The notes under the pieces were generated by a model. The model worked only from the letters and a program-made list of their open reading frames with translations. It made no database searches and was not told the DNA's origin. The translations under genes were made by a program, and so were the position numbers. Positions 26,455 through 35,285 of a stretch of 61,520 bases of DNA are shown one piece after another. Each line of letters begins with the position of its first letter. Position 1 is the stretch's first letter. The stretch covers positions 1-61,520 of the forward strand of contig CANHGR010000011.1 in assembly GCA_947460875.1 (NCBI GenBank), written 5' to 3'. This DNA comes from Sphingobacteriaceae bacterium (lineage in GTDB: Bacteria; Bacteroidota; Bacteroidia; Sphingobacteriales; Sphingobacteriaceae).

Positions 26455-26892
26455 ATGGACTTTAAAAACATCAGCATCGCTATTGGTGGAGACCACGCGG
26501 GTTTTGAATACAAAAAAATCCTAATTGATTTTTTAGAAGGATACAAAGTCAAAGACTTTGGCACTTATTCAGAAGATTCGGTTGATTATCCAGACATTGC
26601 TCATCCCGTTGCAACGGCAGTGGAAACTAATGAATTTAATTATGGCATCTTAATCTGCGGAAGTGCTAACGGTGTCGCAATAACAGCAAATAAGCATCAG
26701 AAAATACGTGCGGGACTTTGCTGGAATCCTGAAGTAGCACAAATTGTGCGTAAACACAATGATGCGAATATATTATGTATTCCAGCAAGATTTGTTTCTT
26801 CAGAAGATGCAAAAGAGATTGCAACAAAATTTCTAAATACAGCGTTTGAAGGTGGGAGACACGCTACCCGGGTAGGAAAAATTTCCTGCTGA
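26455..26892 (+). CDS. rpiB: Ribose-5-phosphate isomerase B
   Basis: 145 residues starting MDFKNISIAIGGDHAGFEYK at ATG 26455; a longer frame opens 72 bases upstream but adds unconserved sequence. It interconverts ribose-5-phosphate and ribulose-5-phosphate. The catalytic Cys is in ILICGSANGVAI, and substrate residues lie in CWNPEVAQIVRKHNDANIL. It is 95 bases after tatC. Confidence 0.94.
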   Translation: MDFKNISIAIGGDHAGFEYKKILIDFLEGYKVKDFGTYSEDSVDYPDIAHPVATAVETNEFNYGILICGSANGVAITANKHQKIRAGLCWNPEVAQIVRKHNDANILCIPARFVSSEDAKEIATKFLNTAFEGGRHATRVGKISC

Positions 26893-26905
26893 ATATAAAA
26901 TAATT

Positions 26906-28510
26906 ATGATGAAAAGAATACTTTTTTGGTTATTCGCTTTGGGAGGCACGTTGCCGTCTATAGCACAACAAACCGCAGCGGTAGATCCGGCAGCACTAAA
27001 ATATGCCGGTTTAATTAACCCGAATGACGCTCGCAAACATTTAAGCATATTAGCGTCTGACGAGTTTGAAGGGCGCGAAACGGGGCAGCCGGGAGCAGAA
27101 AAAGCTGCCAACTACATTGCTGCAGAATTTAAAAAACTAGGCCTAAGCGCCCCTGTTAATAGATCCTATTTTCAAAAAGTACCTTTGATTGAAACAGCGT
27201 TTATTGTAAATTCTTTTGTTGTTAATCAAACCGCTCTAAGCAATTGGAAGGATTTCTATTTTTCTGGTAGTCCAGCGCCGAAAACGATTAAAACAAATGA
27301 AATTGTCTTTGTAGGATACGGCATTACAACTGATGTGTACGATGATCTTAAAAATCTAAATATTAGCGGGAAAGTAGTGATGTTGATCAACGGTGGTGAG
27401 CCTGTAAAAGCAGGTATCTCTGCTATCACTAATACCGCTGAACTTTCAAATTGGAGCAAAAATCGTGCACAAAGGCTGTCGATGTTACAGAGTAAAAACC
27501 CGGCATTAATTGTTGCTGTGAGTGCAGACGCGACTGCAACAATTGACAGATACAATGGCAGAGGACCGGAACCAAGAATGTCAATCAAACCCACTACTCC
27601 AACCCCAGTTTCAACGTTAAGTCCAGTAATGAATATTACACCGACTGTTGCAAATTTGATTATCAAAAACAGCGGGCAAACTTTCCAATCACTTAAAGCA
27701 GCGATCGATAGTACCTCTACTCCGAAAAGCCAATCGATTAAAGCTGAACTTTCAGCCGACTTCGGCGTTAAAATTACAGAAGTAAATGCCGTCAATGTAA
27801 TGGGCTATTTGGAAGGAGCAGACCTGAAAAATGAGATTTTAGTGCTATCTTCTCATTATGATCATATCGGCCTAGATTCAGATGGTCCGGATAAAGTAAA
27901 CAATGGGGCAGATGATGATGGGTCTGGAACAACCGGTGTACTGGAAATAGCCAGAGCATTTGCAACGGCCAAAAAAGAAGGAAAAGGCCCGCGACGGAGT
28001 ATCTTGTTCTTGACCGTAGTTGGCGAAGAGAAAGGCTTACTTGGCTCAGAATGGTATTCTCAAAGTCCGATTTTCCCGTTGGCAAGCACCATTGCAAATC
28101 TCAATATTGACATGATCGGGCGCATAGATCCGGCACACACTGTTGATTCTAGCTATTGTTACCTTATTGGTTCTGATAAGCTTAGTACCGACTTACATAA
28201 GATCAGTGAGACGGCAAATGCAACGTATACTAAAATGTCTATCGATTATAAATACAATGCCCCAAATGATCCAGAGCGTATTTATTACCGTTCAGATCAT
28301 TATAACTTTGCGAAACACAATATTCCGATAATTTTTTACTTCAACGGCGTTCATGCCGATTACCACGCTCCCAGCGACGAGGTTAGCAAGATTAATTTCA
28401 ATATGCTTGTAAAGAGATCACAGCTGGTCTTTTATACTGGGTGGGAATTAGCCAATCGAGACAAGCGCCCTGTTGTTGATGTAGTAAGCAATATGCCCAA
28501 TAGCAGATAA
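26906..28510 (+). CDS. Secreted M28 zinc aminopeptidase with inserted PA domain
   Basis: 534 residues. A signal peptide covers about residues 1-20 (cleaved near SIA-QQ). An M28 fold is interrupted by a protease-associated domain (about 120-290). The two-zinc ligands are His317 (SSHYDH), Asp337 (NGADDDGSG), Glu375 (VGEEKG), Asp402 (NIDMIG) and His487 (ADYHAPSDE), a complete set. It should release N-terminal amino acids from peptides in the periplasm or outside the cell. It follows rpiB by 13 bases. Confidence 0.92.
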   Translation: MMKRILFWLFALGGTLPSIAQQTAAVDPAALKYAGLINPNDARKHLSILASDEFEGRETGQPGAEKAANYIAAEFKKLGLSAPVNRSYFQKVPLIETAFIVNSFVVNQTALSNWKDFYFSGSPAPKTIKTNEIVFVGYGITTDVYDDLKNLNISGKVVMLINGGEPVKAGISAITNTAELSNWSKNRAQRLSMLQSKNPALIVAVSADATATIDRYNGRGPEPRMSIKPTTPTPVSTLSPVMNITPTVANLIIKNSGQTFQSLKAAIDSTSTPKSQSIKAELSADFGVKITEVNAVNVMGYLEGADLKNEILVLSSHYDHIGLDSDGPDKVNNGADDDGSGTTGVLEIARAFATAKKEGKGPRRSILFLTVVGEEKGLLGSEWYSQSPIFPLASTIANLNIDMIGRIDPAHTVDSSYCYLIGSDKLSTDLHKISETANATYTKMSIDYKYNAPNDPERIYYRSDHYNFAKHNIPIIFYFNGVHADYHAPSDEVSKINFNMLVKRSQLVFYTGWELANRDKRPVVDVVSNMPNSR

Positions 28511-28681
28511 TTTCACTACTTACTTTTTAGAATACATATCTTCAGTGTTAGTGAGTTATTAGATGCAAATTTAAACCAGATGGTTGCAGCCTCATTATTC
28601 CTTCAAACCTATGGATATCGGTAGCGCCTTGGTTTAACTTAACCTTTCACTCGGGAAAATAGCCAATAACAACAAAATCAC

Positions 28682-28689
28682 TAACTTTG
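28682..28689 (+). promoter_or_regulatory. -7 box placing a transcript start at the LutB-like ATG
   Basis: TAACTTTG matches TAnnTTTG in full and ends only 4 bases before the ATG at 28694. The predicted transcript would have almost no leader. I see no -33 TTTG at the usual spacing. Confidence 0.5.
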
Positions 28690-28693
28690 CATC

Positions 28694-30067
28694 ATGACAA
28701 ATTTTGCCGAAGAATTTCAGGTAGCATCTGCAGAGAAGGCTTTTGATCCTGGACACCGGAAGATCATCAATTACAATATTGGCAAATACAATGCAGCTGT
28801 TGAGCGTGGAATTTCAAAATTTCACAATCTGGAGAATTCAAGAAAAAAAGCCCATGTAATAAAATGGAGGGTAATGGAAAACCTCGATAGGCTACTTCCG
28901 GAATTTGAAGCAAACTTCCAAAAGAAAGGCGGCAAAGTGATTTGGGCAAATGATGCAGAAGAAGCCAATAGAGAGATTCTTAGCATCATTAAAAAAGCAA
29001 ATGGAAAAACGGTCATTAAGTCGAAATCGATGACCACAGAAGAACTCGACCTAAACGAGTTTCTTGAAAAAAACCAGATTGAAACAGTTGAAAGCGATTT
29101 AGGAGAATATATCGTTCAGCTTTTGGGGCAAAAGCCTTATCATATTGTCACCCCCGCCATGCACCTCAGCAAAGAGGACATTGCAAAGCTTTTTCACGAA
29201 CGGTTTCAAACAGATATTCACTCTACGCCAGAGCAGCTTACTCAAAAAGCGCGCGAACTTTTGCGCGAAAAATATACTACTGCGGATATTGGCATTACTG
29301 GAGGAAATTTCTTAATTGCAGATACCGGCAGCATCGCTTTAACTGAAAATGAAGGGAATGCCCGACTTACAACAACCTTCCCTAAAATTCATATTGCTGT
29401 AGTTGGAATAGAGAAGATTATCCCATCAATAACTGACCTTGATTTATTCTGGCCGATTCTTTCATCACATGGTACAGGCCAAAATTTAACAGTCTATAAC
29501 ACAATTTTGGGCGGTCCACGTCAGGAAAATGAGACCGACGGTCCGGAGGAAATGTACGTCATTCTGTTGGATAACGGCCGCACCAACCTGCTTGCTAAAA
29601 AAGAGGAACGCCAAGGCCTATATTGCATCAGATGCGGAGCCTGCTTAAATGCTTGTCCTGTATACAAAAACATTGGCGGACATACTTACGAAACAACATA
29701 CAGCGGCCCTATTGGCTCGATAATTACGCCTTCACTTAGGGGGGTGGAAAAATTCAAACACCTGAGCTATGCCTCCAGTCTTTGCGGAAAATGTTCGGAA
29801 GTGTGCCCTGTAAAGATAGAAATCCACAAAATGCTGTTGCTTAACCGTCGAGATGCCGTGGAAAAAGGGTTCAGTACCACCGTAGAAAAATGGGGATGGA
29901 AAGGCTGGAAGAATGCAATGATGAAACGTAGCATGATGGACATGTTCGGCGGCCGATGGAAGAATCGATTTATGAAGACTTTTTTTAAGAAAAGCTGGGG
30001 GCAACATAGAGCCTTACCGGAAGTGGAAAAGCAATCTTTTAGCAAGTTGTGGGCTGAGCGAAAATAG
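28694..30067 (+). CDS. LutB-like lactate utilisation iron-sulfur protein, stand-alone copy
   Basis: 457 residues. An N-terminal LUD domain (about 60-300) is followed by two 4Fe-4S motifs: CIRCGACLNACP and LCGKCSEVCP. This is the LutB architecture of the L-lactate oxidation complex. Here it stands alone, without LutA or LutC beside it; the full set lies at 40498-43400, whose LutB is a clear paralogue with different flanks. Possible roles are an extra subunit, another 2-hydroxyacid oxidation complex, or electron transfer. It has its own -7 box and does not look decayed. Confidence 0.85.
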   Translation: MTNFAEEFQVASAEKAFDPGHRKIINYNIGKYNAAVERGISKFHNLENSRKKAHVIKWRVMENLDRLLPEFEANFQKKGGKVIWANDAEEANREILSIIKKANGKTVIKSKSMTTEELDLNEFLEKNQIETVESDLGEYIVQLLGQKPYHIVTPAMHLSKEDIAKLFHERFQTDIHSTPEQLTQKARELLREKYTTADIGITGGNFLIADTGSIALTENEGNARLTTTFPKIHIAVVGIEKIIPSITDLDLFWPILSSHGTGQNLTVYNTILGGPRQENETDGPEEMYVILLDNGRTNLLAKKEERQGLYCIRCGACLNACPVYKNIGGHTYETTYSGPIGSIITPSLRGVEKFKHLSYASSLCGKCSEVCPVKIEIHKMLLLNRRDAVEKGFSTTVEKWGWKGWKNAMMKRSMMDMFGGRWKNRFMKTFFKKSWGQHRALPEVEKQSFSKLWAERK

Positions 30068-30084
30068 ATGATCTTGAAATGATT

Positions 30085-30131
30085 TCATCCGATTCTATCG
30101 TCATACGATGACTTCAATAATGATCGGATGA
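30085..30131. repeat. Palindromic repeat, diverged member of a dispersed family
   Basis: Outer arms TCATCCGAT (30085-30093) and ATCGGATGA (30123-30131) enclose CGTCATACGATGACT (30099-30113). That 15-mer differs at two positions from AGTCATCCGATGACT, found at 40338-40352 and, reverse-complemented, at 40387-40401. It lies just after the stand-alone LutB-like gene. Confidence 0.55.
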
Positions 30132-30193
30132 GAAAAAGTCCGGTTGGTTCCGAAGACTTCAATCGTCGACTAAACTTATTCTTACGTTTTCTT

Positions 30194-30677
30194 TTATTGA
30201 TCTGTTAATGTGTACTGGAAAGTTACTGCATAAGTACCAACCTCATAGCTGTAACGCGGAGTCGCTTTGTAATCGATATAGAAGTCACTTGCTCCGATTG
30301 TTAGTTCCTGATCTAAAGAAGAAACTGCTACATAAGGAGTTATTTCCCTTCTTTCTTACTTTGATTACGCTAGCCGGCATTGGAGTAGCTAATGTTCCAA
30401 CTGTAAAATCAGAAGTTCACGCTTTTACGCTTACTTTCCATGCTTTGTTTGTTTTGTAGTTGATCGTGTTTGCGTTTAATACGTCAATACCATTGTCATA
30501 ATCCGTTAGGGCATCAAAGCTGAAACGTCGAGGGGTCGAAGAGCTCAAGTTCATATCAAACAGATTTTTGACAACAAAACTAAGAAACTGATTTTGAGAT
30601 GGTTAACGAAAATTTTGAGCATTAGCAAACATTGTTGCTGAAACTAATAGAACTGCGATTGATAATAATTTTTTCAT
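30194..30677 (-). pseudogene. Decayed secreted protein gene
   Basis: The minus strand starts with a good signal peptide (MKKLLSIAVLLVSATMFANA). It then has TAA at codon 25 (30605-30603), TGA at codon 87 (30419-30417), and a frame change near VIKVRKKG. Between them the text still reads as one protein: FSFDALTDYDNGIDVLNAN and INYKTNKAWKVSVKA. After the shift it ends SYEVGTYAVTFQYTLTDQ and a stop at 30194. Relatives I recall are small secreted beta-sandwich proteins of unknown role in Bacteroidota (perhaps DUF4402-like). The repeated lesions show this copy is inactive. Confidence 0.75.
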
Positions 30678-30797
30678 CTTGATTTATTTTTATGGTTTTA
30701 ATTTTTCGTTTACGATTTTATATTCAACGCTAAAGCCAAAGATGAAAAACGCAATAAAAGTTCCTAAAAGCATATTTAATAAAAATCAAAATTGGGG

Positions 30798-30834
30798 AAT
30801 TGGGGCTGTAGGATTGTAGAGATGCGCCCCAATT
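30798..30834 (-). terminator. Possible terminator after the SprT-like gene
   Basis: AATTGGGGC (30798-30806) and GCCCCAATT (30826-30834) form a perfect 9-bp stem with a 19-base loop. T-rich sequence follows on the minus strand. It could end the feoA-feoB-SprT transcript. Confidence 0.5.
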
Positions 30835-30862
30835 TGATCGGTTGACGAATAAATTGGTGCAC

Positions 30863-31474
30863 TTAGTCATCCACTAAACTAACTTCCGCAAGTGGACTAA
30901 ATAAATAAATCCTTCCGGTTGCGATCTCGGTGCAGCGATAGCGTTTCCGGAGGATCGCATCTTTTCTAAATACTCGTCCATTTTTCATTTTAAACAGGCT
31001 GTTTGTGGGCAGACTTTCAACGCTGACGATATGTTGAGGGCGAGTATCATACTTCTGCAGAATACGGAAGAGATTCATATCGGTACAGCTGGATGCCGAT
31101 GGATTGTCTAAATATCTAACAATTACCTGTTGAACATCCTGGGGAAAAATACTTTTGTCATAGAATGTCCGCATCATCTTCTTAAAATTAGCTTTCCACT
31201 CGGCACCATGAGGTTTTGCTTTGCGCTTATGCTCGTTCCATGTAAGCAAGTGAGCAAACTCATGAACCGTTGTAACTAAAAAAGCGTAGGGATTAAGATT
31301 ATAATTAACAGAAATGCGATGACCTTTACCCTGGTATGGGTGTCGATAATCTCCATATTTTGTATCCCTACTTCTCGAAACCTTGAACTCGCACTGGAAA
31401 TAATCTATCCAACGGGCAATTACCGGCGCAGCCTCTGGAGGCATATAACTTGAAAGTACCTCTACTTTGTCCAC
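30863..31474 (-). CDS. SprT-like zinc metalloprotease-domain protein
   Basis: 203 residues. The zinc motif HEFAHLL is followed by a possible third ligand in KPHGAEWKANF, the pattern of SprT/Spartan-type domains. The C-terminal stretch (about 150-200) is basic with a repeated RYRC-type strand. Bacterial members are poorly characterised; eukaryotic Spartan cleaves DNA-protein crosslinks. It starts 20 bases after feoB ends, so it may be carried on the iron-uptake transcript, but no functional link is known. Confidence 0.8.
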   Translation of the reverse strand: MDKVEVLSSYMPPEAAPVIARWIDYFQCEFKVSRSRDTKYGDYRHPYQGKGHRISVNYNLNPYAFLVTTVHEFAHLLTWNEHKRKAKPHGAEWKANFKKMMRTFYDKSIFPQDVQQVIVRYLDNPSASSCTDMNLFRILQKYDTRPQHIVSVESLPTNSLFKMKNGRVFRKDAILRKRYRCTEIATGRIYLFSPLAEVSLVDD

Positions 31475-31493
31475 AGCTATGAATATGGAAAAA

Positions 31494-33605
31494 TTATTTT
31501 AAAATTTGATACACGATTAAACCGGCTAGGTAGGCCATCCCAGTCATGTAAACAATTTGTATCACCGGCCATTTCCAACTTTTTGTTTCCCTGTAGACGA
31601 TAGCTACGGTGCTCATACACTGCATCGCGAAAGCATAAAATAACATTAATGACCACGCAACAGCGACCGTAAAAACGGGCTGTCCGGTAGTATCGTTACG
31701 TGCCCTGCTCATCTTTTGTCTAACAGATTGCTGATCATCACCATTGACACTGTAAATAGTCGCCATGGTGCCCACGAATACTTCACGCGCTGCAAATGAA
31801 GTAATCAAAGCAATACCGATTTTCCAGTCAAAGCCAAGGGGTTTAATTGAAGGTTCGATTAGTTTGCCAAGAATTCCTGCATATGAGTTTTCCAGTTTGG
31901 CGGATGATTGCAGACTTTGAATCTCTTCCGCTGAATATTTTTGCACGTAATCCTGAGACAAATATTGCTGTTGTGCAGCGGCCTGTCTTCCCGGTGGACC
32001 GTAGGTGGCTAAAACCCAAAGGACAATTGAAACTGCAATGATTACTTTCCCGGCCTCGAAGACAAAAGTCTTCACCTTTTCATACATAGTAAGCGCTACG
32101 TTACTCCAGCGCGGTATACGGTAAACGGGCAGCTCCATGATAAAGTATCCGCGCTCGCGGGATCGGATCACCTGCTTCATGATCCATGCAACCAAGATGG
32201 CACTTACAAATCCAATAAGATACATCCCCATCATTGCTAATCCCTGCATATTTATTAAGCCCCAGACCTTTGTATCTGGCACTACTAAAGAAATGAGCAA
32301 TGTATAGACCGGCAAACGCGCCGAGCAGCTAACCAAGGGCGTAACCATAATCGTGATGATCCTATCCTTCCAACTCTCGATGTTCCGCGTACTCATGATG
32401 GAAGGTACCGCACAAGCAAGGCTACCAATCATCGGCACAACAGATTTACCGCTCAATCCCACTTTTTTCATAATTCGGTCCATCATGAAAGTCACCCTTG
32501 CCATATAGCCTGTATCTTCAAGGATCGAAATAAAGGCGAATAGGATCGCTATTTGAGGGATGAAAATAAGTACACCACCCAGACCCGCCAGAACACCATC
32601 AATTAAAAGATCTGCCAAAACACCCGAGGGAAGCCAGGTTCGCGAGATGCCTGCAGCCCAAACAAAGAAATTTTCGATCAGAGTCATTGGAAATTCCGAC
32701 CAAGCGAAAATGGCTTGAAATATTAAAAATAAGATGCCGAAAAAAATGGTAAATCCCCATATTCTATGGGTCAGCACTTCGTCAATTCGGTTGCTGATCG
32801 ATTCTTTTATAACTTCTTCCTTCCGAATAGTCACAGCATCAAAAAGGACATCGTTAATAAAACTATAACGGGCGATCGTTTCCTCCGCCTGCAATTTCTG
32901 CGAATAAAATAACGATTGATCCAACAGTTCACTGATTCTTTGTGATTGCCGAGCAGTTAGAAAATGAATATTTTGATGTTGGTGAGCAATCTGAAGTGCC
33001 GCATAAGAATTAGCAATCCCCAATTCATGTTTTATTTGACTGATTAACTCCGGCGCCAGAGCCTCAACTTCTATCGTGTCAATCTGTAACGCGACGCTGG
33101 AAGCATTAGAAATCGCTTCTTTTAATTTGTCTATATTCTCTTCCTGACGGGCTGAAATCGGCACTACTTGTACCCCCAAGCGTTTGGAAAGTTCGTTAAC
33201 ATCGATATCGATCCCGCCTTTACGAGCCATGTCCATCATATTTAAAGCAATGATGACCGGGATCTTCAAATCCGCTAGCTGGGTGTAAAGAAGCAGGTTG
33301 CGCTTTAGATTAGATGCGTCAGCGATTATAATCACAAGATCAGGATGAACCGGATGTTTTTTGTCCGCCAGTACTTCAAAAACAATCGTTTCGTCTTTAC
33401 TTTTGGGATAAAGACTATATGTTCCAGGAAGATCTAATAATTGTACATTTCGTCCATCGGGCAACCGAAAGAATCCAACTTTTTTATCGACGGTGACTCC
33501 GGGGAAGTTCCCAATTTTTTGTCGAAGACCTGTTAAAACATTAAAAAGGGTAGATTTTCCAGTGTTGGGGTTTCCAACAAGCGCAACTTTCAAATCACCA
33601 TTCAA
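31494..33605 (-). CDS. feoB: Ferrous iron transporter FeoB
   Basis: 703 residues. An N-terminal G domain has the P-loop GNPNTGKST (Lys17), VTVDKKVG, DLPGTYSL and NMMD (G4). A helical spacer (about 170-275) follows. The membrane part (about 280-703) holds two Gate-type repeats with Cys-bearing motifs (ACAVPSIMSTRN and SCSARLPVYTLL). It carries Fe2+ across the inner membrane. It starts 3 bases after feoA, and its promoter region has a palindrome that fits an iron or metal regulator. Confidence 0.96.
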   Translation of the reverse strand: MNGDLKVALVGNPNTGKSTLFNVLTGLRQKIGNFPGVTVDKKVGFFRLPDGRNVQLLDLPGTYSLYPKSKDETIVFEVLADKKHPVHPDLVIIIADASNLKRNLLLYTQLADLKIPVIIALNMMDMARKGGIDIDVNELSKRLGVQVVPISARQEENIDKLKEAISNASSVALQIDTIEVEALAPELISQIKHELGIANSYAALQIAHQHQNIHFLTARQSQRISELLDQSLFYSQKLQAEETIARYSFINDVLFDAVTIRKEEVIKESISNRIDEVLTHRIWGFTIFFGILFLIFQAIFAWSEFPMTLIENFFVWAAGISRTWLPSGVLADLLIDGVLAGLGGVLIFIPQIAILFAFISILEDTGYMARVTFMMDRIMKKVGLSGKSVVPMIGSLACAVPSIMSTRNIESWKDRIITIMVTPLVSCSARLPVYTLLISLVVPDTKVWGLINMQGLAMMGMYLIGFVSAILVAWIMKQVIRSRERGYFIMELPVYRIPRWSNVALTMYEKVKTFVFEAGKVIIAVSIVLWVLATYGPPGRQAAAQQQYLSQDYVQKYSAEEIQSLQSSAKLENSYAGILGKLIEPSIKPLGFDWKIGIALITSFAAREVFVGTMATIYSVNGDDQQSVRQKMSRARNDTTGQPVFTVAVAWSLMLFYAFAMQCMSTVAIVYRETKSWKWPVIQIVYMTGMAYLAGLIVYQILK

Positions 33606-33607
33606 AT

Positions 33608-33829
33608 TCAGGGCTTTTGCAGAATAATAGTAGATGCTTCTTTCTTACGTAAACTAAGCTGATAACCAGATACGGTGATCGCTATCGGATCGCCAAAAGG
33701 AGCGTAGCGCTCTACGACGATAGATTCTCCGGGAAGACAACCCATTTCCATCAGCTTCACTGACATTTCAAGGTCGGTAAACTCTTTGATTATGCCGGAT
33801 TGTCCTGGTTCAAGTTGAGAAAGTTTCAT
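33608..33829 (-). CDS. feoA: FeoA-family ferrous iron transport accessory protein
   Basis: 73 residues forming a small SH3-like barrel. The start MKLSQLEPGQSGIIKEF and KLMEMGCLPGESIVVE are typical of FeoA. It is a cytosolic accessory that probably binds FeoB. First gene of feoA-feoB, with a strong promoter 20 bases upstream. Confidence 0.93.
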   Translation of the reverse strand: MKLSQLEPGQSGIIKEFTDLEMSVKLMEMGCLPGESIVVERYAPFGDPIAITVSGYQLSLRKKEASTIILQKP

Positions 33830-33848
33830 GTTTAAGAATAAACTGATA

Positions 33849-33884
33849 CAAAAATAAAGCTTATTTGTAATAAATCCAAATAAG
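33849..33884 (-). promoter_or_regulatory. feoAB promoter with overlapping palindromic operator candidate
   Basis: On the minus strand a -33 TTTG (33880-33877) lies exactly 20 nt from TATTTTTG (33856-33849), a full TAnnTTTG match. A perfect inverted repeat CTTATTTG-N9-CAAATAAG (33860-33884) covers the -33 box and spacer. A repressor bound there would block transcription. A Fur- or DtxR-type metal sensor is the obvious candidate; the sequence does not show which. Confidence 0.72.
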
Positions 33885-33912
33885 AAAAGGAATAAATCAA
33901 AGGAATTTTAAT

Positions 33913-35022
33913 CTAATTTTTGAGATATTTAATCATCAGTTTTGCGGCCCGACTTGATGCTCCAGGTGCGCCCATAATTGCCTCCAAATCATCATACCCA
34001 ATCAGTACTCTTTTCCGGTACATGGGGTCATGCAATAGGTTACCGAGTTCTTCAGTAATCTTCCCAGGAGTACAATTTTCTTGGATTAATTCTTTTACAA
34101 GCGCCTGATCCATAATGAGGTTAACCAGCGATATAAATCTGATTTTAACAAACATTCTTGCTATTGCGATAGAGATGGCATTACCTTTATAAACGACTAC
34201 CTGAGGAACTTTCAATAATGCCGTCTCTAGAGTTGCTGTACCTGAAGCAACAACAGCTGCTTTCGAATTTAAGAGAAGATTATACGTATCGTTAAAAATG
34301 ATCGGTAGCTCTTTATCTCCAATCAGAGGTTTGTAATCACTTATATTAAAATTTGGAGCACCAGCTATAACAAACTGATAATCAGGGAATTTTGATATTG
34401 CCGCCACCATAACCGGCAAAATCTTTTCAAGTTCTTGTCTCCTGCTTCCAGGTAATAAAGCAATAATAGGCTTTACGCTCAAAAAATGGTTTATTTGAAA
34501 AAGCTCATCAGACTTGTTGGCAGCAATTGCATCAAGTAACGGATTTCCAATATAATCGACGTCCATGCCCCACCCTTTATAAAAATCTACTTCAAAAGGC
34601 AAAATACAGAACATTCTGTCTACAAGCCTTTTGATTTTTAGAACTCGTTTTTGATTCCAAGCCCAAACTTTTGGAGAGATGTAATAAAATACTTTTATCT
34701 GCTGCTTTTTTGCAAAGTCTGCAATTTTAAGGTTGAATCCTGGAAAGTCGATCAGAATGACAACATCCGGTTGAAAGAATAAAATATCAGCTTTAGCCTG
34801 CTTCAAATTTCGCATAATCACCCTAATATTCTTCAACACCTCTACAAAACCCATAAAAGCAAGATTCGAAATATGCTTAGTAAGGGTTCCGCCTTCTGCC
34901 TTCATCATCTCTCCTCCAAAATAACGGAATTCCGCTTCCGAATCCTCAACCTTTAGGCTTCGCATAAGGTTTGCTCCATGTAGATCGCCCGAGGCTTCAC
35001 CCGCTATTAAGAAGTACTTCAT
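33913..35022 (-). CDS. lpxB: Lipid-A-disaccharide synthase
   Basis: 369 residues, family GT19. It joins UDP-2,3-diacylglucosamine and lipid X in lipid A synthesis at the inner membrane. The start YFLIAGEASGDLHGANLM and LLPGSRRQELEKILP are diagnostic, with ASGTATLETALLKVPQVVVY in the C-terminal domain. It overlaps the upstream small membrane protein gene by 4 bases, making a surE-small protein-lpxB operon. Confidence 0.95.
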   Translation of the reverse strand: MKYFLIAGEASGDLHGANLMRSLKVEDSEAEFRYFGGEMMKAEGGTLTKHISNLAFMGFVEVLKNIRVIMRNLKQAKADILFFQPDVVILIDFPGFNLKIADFAKKQQIKVFYYISPKVWAWNQKRVLKIKRLVDRMFCILPFEVDFYKGWGMDVDYIGNPLLDAIAANKSDELFQINHFLSVKPIIALLPGSRRQELEKILPVMVAAISKFPDYQFVIAGAPNFNISDYKPLIGDKELPIIFNDTYNLLLNSKAAVVASGTATLETALLKVPQVVVYKGNAISIAIARMFVKIRFISLVNLIMDQALVKELIQENCTPGKITEELGNLLHDPMYRKRVLIGYDDLEAIMGAPGASSRAAKLMIKYLKN

Positions 35023-35285
35023 TGACGAAATTTAAGGAAAAAGAAAAAAATAAAAACGCATAGAAAAGTTGATAAAAAAATTCCGTTGCCGATATTATCC
35101 CGTTCTGCCTTAAAATAATAACGCAACAACAATAAGTTAATCGCCGCACTGATAACATACAAAATATCATCCTTTGCTAACAGGCGCAGGTTCCGTTCGA
35201 ATTGTGATGTACTTAAAAAAGCTACTATCGGCGAGAGTAAACCGATACATATCCCGAGCCAGATATTATTTCTTTTTAACATCAA
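35019..35285 (-). CDS. Small membrane protein between surE and lpxB
   Basis: 88 residues with three probable membrane segments (about 8-25, 40-56 and 66-84); the last is very rich in Phe. It overlaps surE by about 20 bases and lpxB by 4, so it should be translated with them. I do not recognise a family. The tight overlaps suggest a real gene with a membrane role in the lipid A neighbourhood. Confidence 0.7.
   Translation of the reverse strand: MMLKRNNIWLGICIGLLSPIVAFLSTSQFERNLRLLAKDDILYVISAAINLLLLRYYFKAERDNIGNGIFLSTFLCVFIFFFFLKFRQ

Noticed and set aside
27256-27795. A 179-codon open frame on the minus strand.
   Set aside because: It lies wholly inside the M28 peptidase gene, shows no recognisable motif, and the plus-strand protein has a complete zinc site.
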